Shown here: in pieces, positions 8,567 to 17,413 of the stretch
How the letters are laid out: every line of letters starts with the position of its first letter
Numbering within the stretch: position 1 is the stretch's first letter
Assembly (NCBI RefSeq): GCF_905397395.1
Contig: NZ_CAJPVH010000017.1
Span: forward strand, 35,941 to 99,940
Direction: 5' to 3'
DNA: 64,000 nucleotides
From: Cupriavidus campinensis
GTDB lineage: Bacteria; Pseudomonadota; Gammaproteobacteria; Burkholderiales; Burkholderiaceae
Made by a program: the position numbers and the translations under genes
Notes under the pieces: generated by a model
The model's database searches: none
What the model saw: the letters and a program-made list of their open reading frames with translations, nothing else
What the model was told of the DNA's origin: nothing

Positions 8567-9655
8567 ATGAGCCCCGCGTCCGTCACCCCTTCGCCCGCAG
8601 AGACTGCCGAGCAACCGGTCGACGCGGCGCTGCGCGCCGTGGGGTTGCGCCATGCCGATGACGGCGAGGCGGGGATCACGCGGCGCCGCGCGGGCGCGGG
8701 CTTTTACTACGTCGATGCCAAGGGCAAGCGGATCGATGACAAGGCCACGCTCGCGCGCATCCAGGCGCTGGCGATTCCGCCGGCCTACGAGTCGGTATGG
8801 ATCTGCGCCGATCCCGCCGGGCATCTCCAGGCCACGGGCCGCGATGCGCGCGGCCGCAAGCAATACCTCTATCACCCGGACTGGGCCGCGCTGCGCGACA
8901 CCGACAAGTACACCCGCCTGATGGCCTTCGGGCATGCGTTGCCGCGCCTGCGTGGGCGGCTGGCCCGTGATCTGGCGCGCAACGGCATGCCGCGCGAGAA
9001 GATCCTCGCTGCTGTGGTCACATTGCTGGACGCCAGCCTCGTGCGCGTCGGCACGCTGCGCTACGCGCGGCAGAATCGCACCTATGGGCTGACCACGCTG
9101 CACCGGCACCACGTGGCGGTGCGCGGCAGCCGCCTGCGCTTCCAGTTCACGGGCAAGAGCGGTGTGACCCACGATGTGTCCGTCAACGATGCGCGGCTGG
9201 CCCGCATCGTCCGCACCTGCACGGAGCTGCCAGGCCAGCGGCTGTTCAAGTACAAGGACCCGGACGGCGAGATCCGCGAGATCGGCTCGGTCGATGTCAA
9301 CGCTTACCTGCAGGAGGTGACCGGCGGCGATTTCACGGCCAAGGACTTCCGCACCTGGGCCGGCAGCGTCCACGCGCTGGCGCTGCTGCGCAAGACCACG
9401 GCCGACAGCGAGACCGCGCGCAAGAAGGCCGTGACCGAGGTCATCCGCGAAGTGGCACAGCGGCTGCGCAACACCATGGCCGTCTGTCGAAAATGCTACG
9501 TGCACCCGGATGTGCTCACGGCTTTCATGGATGACACCTTGCAGGGCTTGCCGGCACCGCGTGCCGGCGTGCGCCTGCGTGCCGACGAAGCGCGCCTGCT
9601 GGCGCTGCTGGAGCGCACCTGTGCGCCGGCGGCGACGCCTCGCAAAGCAGCATGA
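8567..9655 (+). CDS. Type IB DNA topoisomerase (poxvirus-like)
   Basis: The 362-residue protein is a bacterial type IB topoisomerase. The N-terminal half has the clamp-type segment GFYYVDAKGKRIDD through IPPAYESVWIC. The catalytic half includes RVGTLRYARQNRTYGLTTL (Arg and Lys/Arg region), KDFRTWAGSVHAL (second Arg plus His) and Tyr311 in CRKCYVHP, the nucleophile that forms the 3'-phosphotyrosyl link. It relaxes both positive and negative supercoils without ATP. The ATG at 8567 follows GCGGAG; an ATG at 8549 is less well placed. The enzyme is an accessory topoisomerase in many soil proteobacteria. Its place between stress genes and next to H1-like and ParB-like proteins suggests a role in genome maintenance. 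Confidence 0.93.
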   Translation: MSPASVTPSPAETAEQPVDAALRAVGLRHADDGEAGITRRRAGAGFYYVDAKGKRIDDKATLARIQALAIPPAYESVWICADPAGHLQATGRDARGRKQYLYHPDWAALRDTDKYTRLMAFGHALPRLRGRLARDLARNGMPREKILAAVVTLLDASLVRVGTLRYARQNRTYGLTTLHRHHVAVRGSRLRFQFTGKSGVTHDVSVNDARLARIVRTCTELPGQRLFKYKDPDGEIREIGSVDVNAYLQEVTGGDFTAKDFRTWAGSVHALALLRKTTADSETARKKAVTEVIREVAQRLRNTMAVCRKCYVHPDVLTAFMDDTLQGLPAPRAGVRLRADEARLLALLERTCAPAATPRKAA

Positions 9656-9742
9656 GCGAGGCGGTGTTGTCCGGCATGGCAATTGCATTGCTACGCCTAC
9701 CAATGCATAACAACAGCGTAGCGAGTCTAGCAAGAGGCCAAG

Positions 9743-10336
9743 GTGGAAAACGCAGTCTTCAGTTGCCTGAGTATTGACGGCAACCATCAGGAAACGGTGC
9801 ATCAGGACTACCCGCAAGCGGAGTCCATCGTTGCAGCCCTCAACAACCACAACCATCAAGAAGTGCCGATGCCACGGCTGGCCACGGTTCCCTGCAAGGG
9901 GCGCGGTGGCACGGTCCGGCCGCTACGCGGGCGGGATCTCCGGCAGGCGCGCGTGCTGATGCAGGCGTTGTGCGAGATGCGCCTGGACCTCGGCAATGGC
10001 GAGGGGCGCTGGGAGCCCTCCACGCTGGCTAGTCGGCAGATGTCGACGATGGCGCTCTGGCGCAACCGTGCACGCCATCTGTTCACGGAAGCGGAATGGG
10101 AAAGCGGCATCGAGGCCCGGCTCGACGCGGGCTTCCGGCAGGCCGCCAATGGCTGTACGCGCGAAGCCGCCAACGAATTCAAGCGTGCCTATTACCTGCT
10201 GTGCTGCGTGCTGACGCAGGCGCGCGACCTGGCGCGCCGGGGCGACGCCCCCGACCGGCGCGATGCACCGCAGCCGGCGCAATCGCCGCGCCCCGATACG
10301 CCGCGCCCCAACGCGCCGCTGGACCGCGGCGCCTGA
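9743..10336 (+). CDS. Hypothetical protein
   Basis: I do not recognise the 197-residue product. It begins at a GTG (9743) behind GAGGCC; a later in-frame ATG at 9869 (MPRLATVPCKG) is an alternative start that would remove a 42-residue, low-conservation N-terminus. The middle (about residues 60-165) is predicted helical and rich in Arg, Ala and Leu, with MSTMALWRNRARHLFTEAEW and a Cys pair in YYLLCCVLTQAR. The tail is Pro/Arg/Asp-rich. No membrane segment or known motif is visible. It lies between topoisomerase IB and the convergent ParB-like gene. Reading-frame and codon use are consistent with a real gene. Confidence 0.6.
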   Translation: MENAVFSCLSIDGNHQETVHQDYPQAESIVAALNNHNHQEVPMPRLATVPCKGRGGTVRPLRGRDLRQARVLMQALCEMRLDLGNGEGRWEPSTLASRQMSTMALWRNRARHLFTEAEWESGIEARLDAGFRQAANGCTREAANEFKRAYYLLCCVLTQARDLARRGDAPDRRDAPQPAQSPRPDTPRPNAPLDRGA

Positions 10337-10348
10337 AGGGGTGTCTGA

Positions 10349-11014
10349 CTAAGCCTTCTTCTTGCTGGCCGTCTTTGACCCAGCCGGCCGCTTGCGGCAC
10401 GGCCCGATATAGCCGGGCAGCCCGCACGCCTTGGTGCTCAGCGCCAGTTGCACTGCACGGGCGAGTGCGGTGGCAAAGCCGTGATGGGTGTCGAACGGCC
10501 CGTCGATGTGCTTGCGGAAGAAGTCGGCCCAGCGGAAATCCGGATAGGCCGCCTTGACCTTGCGATAGCCGCCGGAAAGCTGCACGAACGCCTCCAGGCT
10601 GCGGTAGGGATCGTCGCGCATGGCATGGATGTCCGGCGGCAGCGCCTTGATGGGCTGGCGCCGGCCCTGCTCGTCGTACGGGTGGACCATGTGGTTATCC
10701 ACCATGTATGCCCAGAACTTGCGCTGCGACAGATGGCTCAGGTCTTCCCGCACGTGCGCCGGAACCATCTCCATGCCCATCTCATGCCAGGCACGAACCC
10801 AGTGATGGTGATCCACCACGTACAGCGTGTGCTCCGGGCCGAGCACCACGTGGACGCGGTGCTTGTCGAGAAACGCGGGCAGGTCGGCATGCGACAGGCG
10901 CCGCGTGACATGAACTTTCTGTGCGACGTGGTAGGCGCCGATGGTGATCTGCGTGGGCCGCAGATGATCCATCGGCACCATCAGCTTTGCGCCTTCGCGC
11001 AGAGGTTTTGCCAT
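10349..11014 (-). CDS. ParB-like nuclease family protein (ParBc_2), copy 1
   Basis: The 221-residue protein has the PF08857 (putative ParB-like) pattern: LRPTQITIGAYHV at the start, then LYVVDHHHWVRAW with the conserved His cluster and MRDDPYRSLEAFV. It ends with WADFFRKHID and LPGYIGPC plus a basic tail. The domain is related to ParB/sulfiredoxin folds but lacks the helix-turn-helix used by plasmid ParB, so it is unlikely to be a partition protein. The start lies only 8 bp after the stop of the BON gene at 11023, and the two are probably co-transcribed. A paralogue with about the same length is at 13297 in the opposite direction. Biochemical function is not established. Confidence 0.87.
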   Translation of the reverse strand: MAKPLREGAKLMVPMDHLRPTQITIGAYHVAQKVHVTRRLSHADLPAFLDKHRVHVVLGPEHTLYVVDHHHWVRAWHEMGMEMVPAHVREDLSHLSQRKFWAYMVDNHMVHPYDEQGRRQPIKALPPDIHAMRDDPYRSLEAFVQLSGGYRKVKAAYPDFRWADFFRKHIDGPFDTHHGFATALARAVQLALSTKACGLPGYIGPCRKRPAGSKTASKKKA

Positions 11015-11022
11015 GGGGGGTC

Positions 11023-11628
11023 TCAGCTCTTGTTGAGCGTGCGTTCGGGGGAGGGGGTGGCTTCGTCGCCGGCAGCCCAGCTACCAATGCTGTCACGCTG
11101 GGCGGAATCGGCGGCCTCGCCCGGCCGGCGCACGCGGATCTGGTTCTCCACGTCCTTCACGCCGTACACGGCATCGGCGATTTCCTCGACGATGTATTTC
11201 TGGCGCCGGTCTCCCACGGTGCCGCCGAGCTTGACCAGGCCCTTGTCGACATCGACGGTCACATCGGACACATCCACGTCGGGGTGGTGGGCCAGGCGGT
11301 CGCACACATCGCCCAGCACGCGCGCGTCGGGCCGTTCATAGTTCTTGGGCCCCACTGGACGGCGGCTGCCCACCCCGGTGCCGGAGAGTGTTTGCGGCCG
11401 CGTGGGGTGTTCGCGATAGCCCGGGTCGCCCGGATACACGCGTTGTGCACTGTTGAACGACTGTCCGCCGCTGCGGCTGTCGCCGTAGTAGCCAGCGCCG
11501 CCGTAGGTCGTATCGCCGCGCCAGTCTTCGCCCCATTCCTGTCCCCAGTCCTCATGCGTCGGGCTGGCCGGCTCGGGCTTGGCGCGGCCCGTGCGGCTGG
11601 CACCGCGGTCTCCTCGGAAATTGAACAT
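11023..11628 (-). CDS. BON-domain protein with low-complexity N-terminus
   Basis: This 201-residue protein has a disordered, Gly/Asp/Tyr/Arg-rich first half (for example YGGAGYYGDSRSGG) and a BON domain at about residues 105-170 (RVLGDVCDRLAHHPDVDVSD, VTVDVDKGLVKLGGTVGDRR, VYGVKDVENQIRV). The architecture resembles stress proteins in which a flexible segment precedes a lipid-binding BON domain. No signal peptide is present. The ATG at 11628 follows AAGGAG, while the longer upstream frame has none. The gene is followed within 8 bp by a ParBc_2 gene and is divergent from the SDR gene at 11891. Confidence 0.85.
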   Translation of the reverse strand: MFNFRGDRGASRTGRAKPEPASPTHEDWGQEWGEDWRGDTTYGGAGYYGDSRSGGQSFNSAQRVYPGDPGYREHPTRPQTLSGTGVGSRRPVGPKNYERPDARVLGDVCDRLAHHPDVDVSDVTVDVDKGLVKLGGTVGDRRQKYIVEEIADAVYGVKDVENQIRVRRPGEAADSAQRDSIGSWAAGDEATPSPERTLNKS

Positions 11629-11761
11629 GTCGCGCTCCTTGCGGTTCGGTGTTCGCCAAGCCGCAAGTTCCATGCCGCGCGGAGGCTGGTCGGGGCCGTA
11701 CCCGCGCGATGTGCGCGATGCGAGTCGCGCGCGGCGCCGGGTGCAATCCTTGCCACACGTT

Positions 11762-11772
11762 GTAACCGTTAC
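11762..11772. promoter_or_regulatory. Palindrome GTAAC-C-GTTAC between divergent stress genes
   Basis: Five-base arms around one base, about 135 bp from the BON start and 120 bp from the SDR start. GGTTACAA read on the minus strand recurs upstream of the DUF3309 gene near 14433. It may be a shared operator of the island; support is limited to symmetry and recurrence. Confidence 0.3.
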
Positions 11773-11890
11773 GCGCGGCGAGGGCGCCAGCCGCCTAATC
11801 TTCCCTTGCGGGCGGGCCACGGCGCGCGGCATGGAATTTGCGCAGACCTTGCCTATATCCAATTCCGATCCCCTTCTCACAGGTATTGCC

Positions 11891-12748
<858 letters not shown>

Positions 12749-12799
12749 CCACGCCCGTATCGATTCGATCAATCGCGACACATCGCAAGGGAGCACATC

Positions 12800-13282
12800 A
12801 TGTCATCCATCGTAGCCGGCCGGTTTGCCTCCATCCCCGAAGCCGAGGAGATCGCCCAGAAGCTGTACGCGCGCGGGTTCTCGGTCTGGGATGTGTCGAT
12901 CATGTCCGTCAACCCGGGCGGTGCGCGCCCGCCGGGCGTGCTGCTGGCCGCCCGCGCCAAGGGCGACCGCCGCGAGGAAGTGGCGGACGTGCTGCGTGAA
13001 GGCGGCGCCTGCGACATCGAGCGGGCCAGCGGCACGTGGGAAGGCGGGCAGTGGGCCGACTTCGACCCGAAGCGGCAGCCCAAGCTGGTGGACACGCCGG
13101 AGGGTGAGTGCTGGCCCGCGCCGGCGGCATCGCGGCATTCCAGCCAGTCCAACGGCGACGCCCGGCCCGCCCATGCCGGGCCGGTGGCCGAGGAGGCGGT
13201 CGCCGTGGACAGCACGGGTAACGAAGACCCCGGCAGCGAGCTGGAGCATTACGTGGACCGGCAGGTATCGAGCCACAGCTAG
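12800..13282 (+). CDS. Short paralogue of the membrane stress protein, without membrane insert
   Basis: The 160-residue protein begins MSSIVAGRFASIPEAEEIAQ and carries the block DIERASGTWEGGQWADFDP, both clearly homologous to the ends of the protein at 3898. The central membrane helices of that protein are absent, so this copy is soluble. The last 60 residues are disordered and acidic. AAGGGAG precedes the ATG by a good distance. It follows the SDR gene and is directly upstream of the second ParBc_2 gene (14 bp), suggesting one transcript. Function is unknown. Confidence 0.8.
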   Translation: MSSIVAGRFASIPEAEEIAQKLYARGFSVWDVSIMSVNPGGARPPGVLLAARAKGDRREEVADVLREGGACDIERASGTWEGGQWADFDPKRQPKLVDTPEGECWPAPAASRHSSQSNGDARPAHAGPVAEEAVAVDSTGNEDPGSELEHYVDRQVSSHS

Positions 13283-13296
13283 CTGGGGTGCCATCC

Positions 13297-13917
13297 ATGG
13301 CCAAGACCGAAACGGCGGATCTCGACACCCTGCGCCCCACGCAATTGACGCTGGGCTTTTACCAGGTCCATGAGAAGATGGACGTCAGCGCCCAGCCGCG
13401 TGAGCCGGCCGCGATGCGCAAGTTCTTGCGCGACCACCGCATCCGGACCATCGCCGGGCCGGGCGGGGCGCTGTATATCGCCGATCATCACCATTGGGCG
13501 CGCGCGTGGCTGGAACTCGGCTGGCGCACCGCGCCGGTCCGCATCGACCTCGATCTGAGCGACCTGTCGCCCAGCGCCTTCTGGAAGAAGATGCGTGCGC
13601 TCGGGCATGTGCATCCGGTGGATGAGCACGGCAAGCATCTGGACGTCGATGCGCTGCCCGCCACGGTGATGGGGATGCGCGACGACCCGTACCGCAGCCT
13701 GGCCGCCTTCACGCGCAACGCCGGCGCCTACCAGAAACCGGGCAATGCCTACGGCGATTTCAGCTGGGCGGGCTTCTTCCGGCGCCATGTGGAGGAAGAC
13801 ATGCATAGCATCGCCGGCTTCGCCCGCGCGATGACGCTCGCCATTCCGCTGGCGCGCAGCAGCAAGGCACGCAGGCTCCCGGGATGGATTGGCCCCTGCG
13901 TGCCGCGCAAGAAGTAA
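13297..13917 (+). CDS. ParB-like nuclease family protein (ParBc_2), copy 2
   Basis: This 206-residue paralogue shares the layout of the copy at 10349: LRPTQLTLGFYQV, LYIADHHHWARAW, MRDDPYRSLAAF, WAGFFRRHVE and LPGWIGPC. The three His and following Trp are conserved in both. The GTG at 13288 is in frame, but the ATG at 13297 aligns better with the paralogue. It is 14 bp downstream of the short stress protein and is likely co-transcribed with it. A 12-bp hairpin follows the stop (13933-13968). Two inverted copies of this family within 3.6 kb point to an old duplication rather than recent, as the sequences differ at many positions. Confidence 0.86.
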   Translation: MAKTETADLDTLRPTQLTLGFYQVHEKMDVSAQPREPAAMRKFLRDHRIRTIAGPGGALYIADHHHWARAWLELGWRTAPVRIDLDLSDLSPSAFWKKMRALGHVHPVDEHGKHLDVDALPATVMGMRDDPYRSLAAFTRNAGAYQKPGNAYGDFSWAGFFRRHVEEDMHSIAGFARAMTLAIPLARSSKARRLPGWIGPCVPRKK

Positions 13918-13932
13918 CCCCCCTGAAATGCC

Positions 13933-13968
13933 TCGTGCCCCTGCGGATAGGATCCGGCAGGGGCACGA
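13933..13968. terminator. 12-bp hairpin between convergent genes
   Basis: TCGTGCCCCTGC pairs perfectly with GCAGGGGCACGA around a 12-base loop. No T tract follows on either strand. It lies between the end of ParBc_2 copy 2 and the end of the DUF3008 gene and could end transcription from both sides. Confidence 0.55.
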
Positions 13969-14004
13969 AGTTCCGCGAGATGCGGCTGCGAGATGCGGCA
14001 GCGA

Positions 14005-14193
14005 TCAGCTCTTGGCCTTGTGCGTCGGCTTGCCCTTTTGCTTGGTGCTGGCCATCTTGTCCAGTTCCTTTTCGCTCATGGACTTGTACATCGACTTGGA
14101 CGCGCCTTTCAGCGCGCCAGCCTTGGTGTCCCCACGCTTGGCGGAGAGTGCCGCACCGGCGGCCATTTGCTGTGCCTTCGATTTCGCTGGCAT
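14005..14193 (-). CDS. DUF3008 family protein
   Basis: The 62-residue protein MPAKSKAQQMAAGAALSAKR... is a good match to DUF3008: short, very basic, Lys/Ala/Ser/Met-rich, without membrane segment. The pattern resembles small nucleic-acid-binding or stress-inducible proteins, but no function is known. The ATG at 14193 follows AAGGAG; the upstream GTG (14202) would sit on the ribosome binding site. It follows the DUF3309 gene by 12 bp, and its ribosome binding site overlaps the end of that gene. Confidence 0.88.
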   Translation of the reverse strand: MPAKSKAQQMAAGAALSAKRGDTKAGALKGASKSMYKSMSEKELDKMASTKQKGKPTHKAKS

Positions 14194-14205
14194 GCCAATC
14201 ACTCC

Positions 14206-14364
14206 TTATATTCGGCCCAATACCACCAGCAGGACCACGATGAGAACGATAAGACCCAGCCCGCCGCTGGGCCAATAACCCCAGCCCGTGCTATACGGCC
14301 ACGCCGGAAGCGCGCCGACGAGCAGCAGAATCAGAATAATGAGAAGAATGGTGCCGATACCCAT
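14206..14364 (-). CDS. DUF3309 family small membrane protein
   Basis: The minus strand encodes a 52-residue peptide beginning MGIGTILLIILILLLVGALP and ending GLGLIVLIVVLLVVLGRI. Two hydrophobic helices flank a short aromatic turn (PAWPYSTGWGYWPSGG), which is the DUF3309 signature. The ATG at 14364 follows AAGGAG at good distance. Such peptides sit in the inner membrane and are commonly found in stress gene clusters of proteobacteria. Its TAA stop overlaps the ribosome binding site region of the DUF3008 gene, so translation is probably coupled. It is the first gene of a two-gene operon. Confidence 0.88.
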   Translation of the reverse strand: MGIGTILLIILILLLVGALPAWPYSTGWGYWPSGGLGLIVLIVVLLVVLGRI

Positions 14365-14536
14365 GGCGTGCTCCTTGTTTCCCTATTGTTGTTCCGGAGG
14401 CGCAGCCCAAGCCTTGCCTCAGCGTTGCCTTGTAACCTCAGGGTAGAACAGCGGGCGGCACAACCAAGGCGGGCTAGGGCTGATATCGGTGTAGGAATTG
14501 GACGACTTTGGGTTAACTAGGGTAGTTTGCCATTGC

Positions 14537-15694
14537 TCAAAACGCCGCGCGATAGATCCCCAGCGCGTCCGCCTCGCTCACTTCGCGCGGATTATTGACC
14601 AGCAGGCGGGTCTGGAGCATGGCGTCGCTGGCCAGACGGTTCAGGTCGCCTTCCTTCACGCCGACTTCGCGCAGCGTGCGCGGGATGCCGGTGGCCAGCA
14701 CCAGTCCTTCGATATGGGCGATCAGCGCGGCGGTCTTGGTTTCGCAGCTGCCGGTCGTGCCGGGCAGCACCACGTCGGTCAGTTCCGCGTAGCGCTTGCT
14801 GGCGGCGTCGGCATTGAACTTCATCACGTGCGGCAGCACGAGGGCGTTCGAGAGGCCGTGCGGCACATGGAAAATGCCGCCGATCGGGTAGGCCAGCGCG
14901 TGCACGGCGGCCACCGGCGAGTTGGCGAAGGCCTGGCCGGCGAACATCGCGCCGAGCAGCATCGCCTCCCGGGCATTGCGATCGTTGCCGTTGTCGCAGG
15001 CCAGCATCAGGTTGCGCGAGAGCAGGTCCAGCGCGCGGATGGCCAGCATGTCCGAGACTGGATTCTTGAGGTGGGCGCTGGTGTAGGCCTCGATGGCATG
15101 CACCATGGCGTCGATGCCGGTGGCGGCGGTGGCCGCGCGGGGCAGGCCGAGTGTCAGTTCGGCGTCGAGGATGGCGAGGTCGGCGAACAGCTGCGGCGCC
15201 ACCACGCCCATCTTGGTGGTTTCGCCGGTCGTGACGATCGACACCGCCGTCACTTCGGAACCGGTGCCGGCCGTGGTCGGCATCTGCACCAGCGGCAGCC
15301 GGGCGCCGGTGACCTTCTTCACGCCGTACATGTCCTTGAGCGCCTGCGTGGCGGGCAGGAGGACGGCGATCAGCTTGGCCACATCCATCGACGACCCGCC
15401 GCCCAGCCCCAGCACCACCTCGGCATCGGCCTGGCGCGCGCGCTCGGTGGCGTCCAGCACGATGTGCTCGGGCGGATCGGCAATGACATCGTCGATCACG
15501 GTCACCTGCCAGTCATGCCTGGCGAGGTCTTCCAGCGCCGGCGCGAGCAGGCCGCTCTTGGCCAGGAAGCCGTCGGTCACCACGCACAGGCGCTTGGCCT
15601 GCGGGAACGACTCGCGCAGCAGGGCGCCCAGCCGGCGCGCGGCGCCGAATTCGACGATGACCGTCGGCACGGTCTGGAAGTGGAACGGGTTCAT
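14537..15694 (-). CDS. Iron-containing alcohol dehydrogenase, probable 4-hydroxybutyrate dehydrogenase
   Basis: The 385-residue enzyme is a group III, iron-type alcohol dehydrogenase. It has the NAD-binding GLGGGSSMDVAKL, the TTAGTGSEVT motif, and HGLSNALVLPHVMKFN with metal-ligand His. Adjacent gabD and an IclR regulator suggest it oxidises 4-hydroxybutyrate to succinic semialdehyde, a reaction known from the Gbd enzyme of Cupriavidus necator. Alternatives are a lactaldehyde or maleylacetate-type reductase. The ATG at 15694 follows CCGGAG and gives the usual N-terminus FQTVPTVIVEFG; the in-frame extension to 15760 lacks a site. It is 108 bp downstream of gabD and probably in the same transcript. 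Confidence 0.85.
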   Translation of the reverse strand: MNPFHFQTVPTVIVEFGAARRLGALLRESFPQAKRLCVVTDGFLAKSGLLAPALEDLARHDWQVTVIDDVIADPPEHIVLDATERARQADAEVVLGLGGGSSMDVAKLIAVLLPATQALKDMYGVKKVTGARLPLVQMPTTAGTGSEVTAVSIVTTGETTKMGVVAPQLFADLAILDAELTLGLPRAATAATGIDAMVHAIEAYTSAHLKNPVSDMLAIRALDLLSRNLMLACDNGNDRNAREAMLLGAMFAGQAFANSPVAAVHALAYPIGGIFHVPHGLSNALVLPHVMKFNADAASKRYAELTDVVLPGTTGSCETKTAALIAHIEGLVLATGIPRTLREVGVKEGDLNRLASDAMLQTRLLVNNPREVSEADALGIYRAAF

Positions 15695-15802
15695 GTTGTC
15701 TCCGGAGTATCGGGGCAGGCCGGGCGATCGGGGTCGCCCTTGGTCAGCAATCGGTGCCATGCTGGCGGGCCGGCACAGTATGCACCGGCCCGCCCGCCTG
15801 CA

Positions 15803-17251
15803 TCACATCTGCAGGCAGAGGTACTTGATCTCGAGATATTCGTCGATGCCGTGGCGCGAGCCCTCGCGGCCCACGCCAGACTGCTTGATGCCGCCGAACG
15901 GCGCCACCTCGTTCGAGATCAGGCCGGTGTTCAGGCCGACCATGCCGTACTCGAGCGCCTCGGCCGTGCGCCAGGCCCGCGCGATATCGCGCGTATACAA
16001 ATAGGCGGCCAGTCCGTACTCGGTGGCGTTGGCGGCGGTCACGGCCTCGGCGTCGGTCTTGAAGCGGAACAGCGGCGCCACCGGCCCGAAAATCTCCTCG
16101 CGGGCCATGCGCATGTCGGCGGTGGCGTCGGCGATGACGGTGGGGGTGTAGAACGTGCCGCCCAGCTTGTGCGCGGCGCCGCCGGTCAGCACGCGGCCGC
16201 CCTTGGCGCGGGCGTCGTCCACAAGCGATGCAACCTTGTCCAGCGCGGCGTCCTCGATCAGCGGGCCAATCGTCACGCCGTCTTCCAGCCCGTTGCCCAC
16301 GCGCAGTTGGCCGGTGCGCTCGGCCAGCTTCGTGGCGAAGGCTTCATAGATGCCGTCCTGCACGTAGAAGCGGTTGGCGCAGACACAGGTCTGCCCGCCG
16401 TTGCGGTACTTGGCGGCGAGGGCGCCTTCCACGGCGGCGTCCACGTCGGCATCGTCAAAGACGATGAACGGCGCGTTGCCGCCCAACTCCAGCGAGAGGC
16501 GCTTCACGGTTGGCGCCGATTGCGCCATCAGGATGCGACCGACCTCGGTCGACCCCGTGAACGACAGCTTGCGCACGATGGGGCTGCCCGTCAGCACGGC
16601 GCCGATGGTCTTGGCATCGCCGGTCACCACCTGGAGCACGCCGGCGGGAATGCCGGCCCGGTGCGCCAGTTCAGCCAGTGCGAAGGCGGACAGCGGGGTC
16701 AGCTCGGCCGGTTTGATGACGATGGCGCACCCGGCTGCCAAGGCAGGGCCTGCCTTGCGGGTGATCATCGCTGCCGGGAAATTCCACGGCGTGATGGCGG
16801 CGCAGACGCCCACGGGCTGGCGCAGCGTGACCAGGCGCTTGTCGGCGGCCGGCGTGGCCAGCACTTCGCCGTCCACGCGCTTGGCTTCCTCGGCAAACCA
16901 TTCGATAAAGCTGGCCGCGTACGCGATCTCGCCGCGCGCCTCGGCCAGCGGCTTGCCCTGCTCGCGCGTCATCAGGTAGGCCAGGTCGTCCGTGTTGGCG
17001 ATCATCAGGTCGAACCAGCGGCGCAGCAGGTTGGCGCGTTCCTTGCCGGTCTTGGCGGCCCAGGCGCGTTGCGCAACCTCGGCAGCGGCGATGGCGCGCC
17101 CGGTCTCGGCCGCGCCCAGGTCGGCCACCTTGGCGATCACTTCCCCGGTGGCCGGGTCCGTGACGTCGAAGGTGGCGCCGGAGTCGGCGCCAATCCATTG
17201 GCCATCCACATAGGCCAGCTGTTTCAGTAGCGAGGGATCCTTGAGTTGCAT
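15803..17251 (-). CDS. gabD: NAD(P)-dependent succinate-semialdehyde dehydrogenase
   Basis: The 482-residue protein matches GabD over its length: N-terminal LKQLAYVDGQWIGADSGATF, ITPWNFPAAMITRK (cofactor-binding region), LSFTGSTEVGRIL, LELGGNAPFIVFDDAD (general base Glu) and GGQTCVCANR (catalytic Cys). It oxidises succinic semialdehyde to succinate in the cytosol. It precedes the iron-type dehydrogenase; together they would convert 4-hydroxybutyrate to succinate. The ATG has AGGAAAG upstream. The promoter region shared with the divergent IclR gene contains the inverted repeat at 17278-17303. A different short aliphatic aldehyde as substrate cannot be excluded. Confidence 0.93.
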   Translation of the reverse strand: MQLKDPSLLKQLAYVDGQWIGADSGATFDVTDPATGEVIAKVADLGAAETGRAIAAAEVAQRAWAAKTGKERANLLRRWFDLMIANTDDLAYLMTREQGKPLAEARGEIAYAASFIEWFAEEAKRVDGEVLATPAADKRLVTLRQPVGVCAAITPWNFPAAMITRKAGPALAAGCAIVIKPAELTPLSAFALAELAHRAGIPAGVLQVVTGDAKTIGAVLTGSPIVRKLSFTGSTEVGRILMAQSAPTVKRLSLELGGNAPFIVFDDADVDAAVEGALAAKYRNGGQTCVCANRFYVQDGIYEAFATKLAERTGQLRVGNGLEDGVTIGPLIEDAALDKVASLVDDARAKGGRVLTGGAAHKLGGTFYTPTVIADATADMRMAREEIFGPVAPLFRFKTDAEAVTAANATEYGLAAYLYTRDIARAWRTAEALEYGMVGLNTGLISNEVAPFGGIKQSGVGREGSRHGIDEYLEIKYLCLQM

Positions 17252-17277
17252 GGCGGCTTTCCTGAGCGGGTTGATTC

Positions 17278-17303
17278 ATATCGTTCAATAGAGGGAACGA
17301 TAT
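17278..17303. promoter_or_regulatory. Operator candidate for the IclR regulator (ATATCGTTC-N8-GAACGATAT)
   Basis: A perfect inverted repeat with 9-base arms lies 26 bp upstream of gabD and 111 bp upstream of the divergent IclR gene. IclR proteins bind such sites as dimers, and location at the gabD promoter suits repression or activation of gabD. Confidence 0.6.
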
Positions 17304-17413
17304 TCGGTATGTCGAACGTGAGCGTATGATACGCCCATGCACGGCAGACTGCCAACCGCCCGGAAGCGTTCCGCGCAGCCGGTACAATCCGCCCAACTCT
17401 TCCGTATTGCCCG

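Noticed and set aside
10349..11014. Plasmid or chromosome partition gene parB
   Set aside because: The protein lacks the ParB HTH, and no parA is nearby; it belongs to the separate ParBc_2 family.
14498..17230. A 910-codon open frame opposite the dehydrogenase and gabD genes
   Set aside because: It spans two proven genes in antisense and has the same His/Gln/Gly-rich shadow composition.
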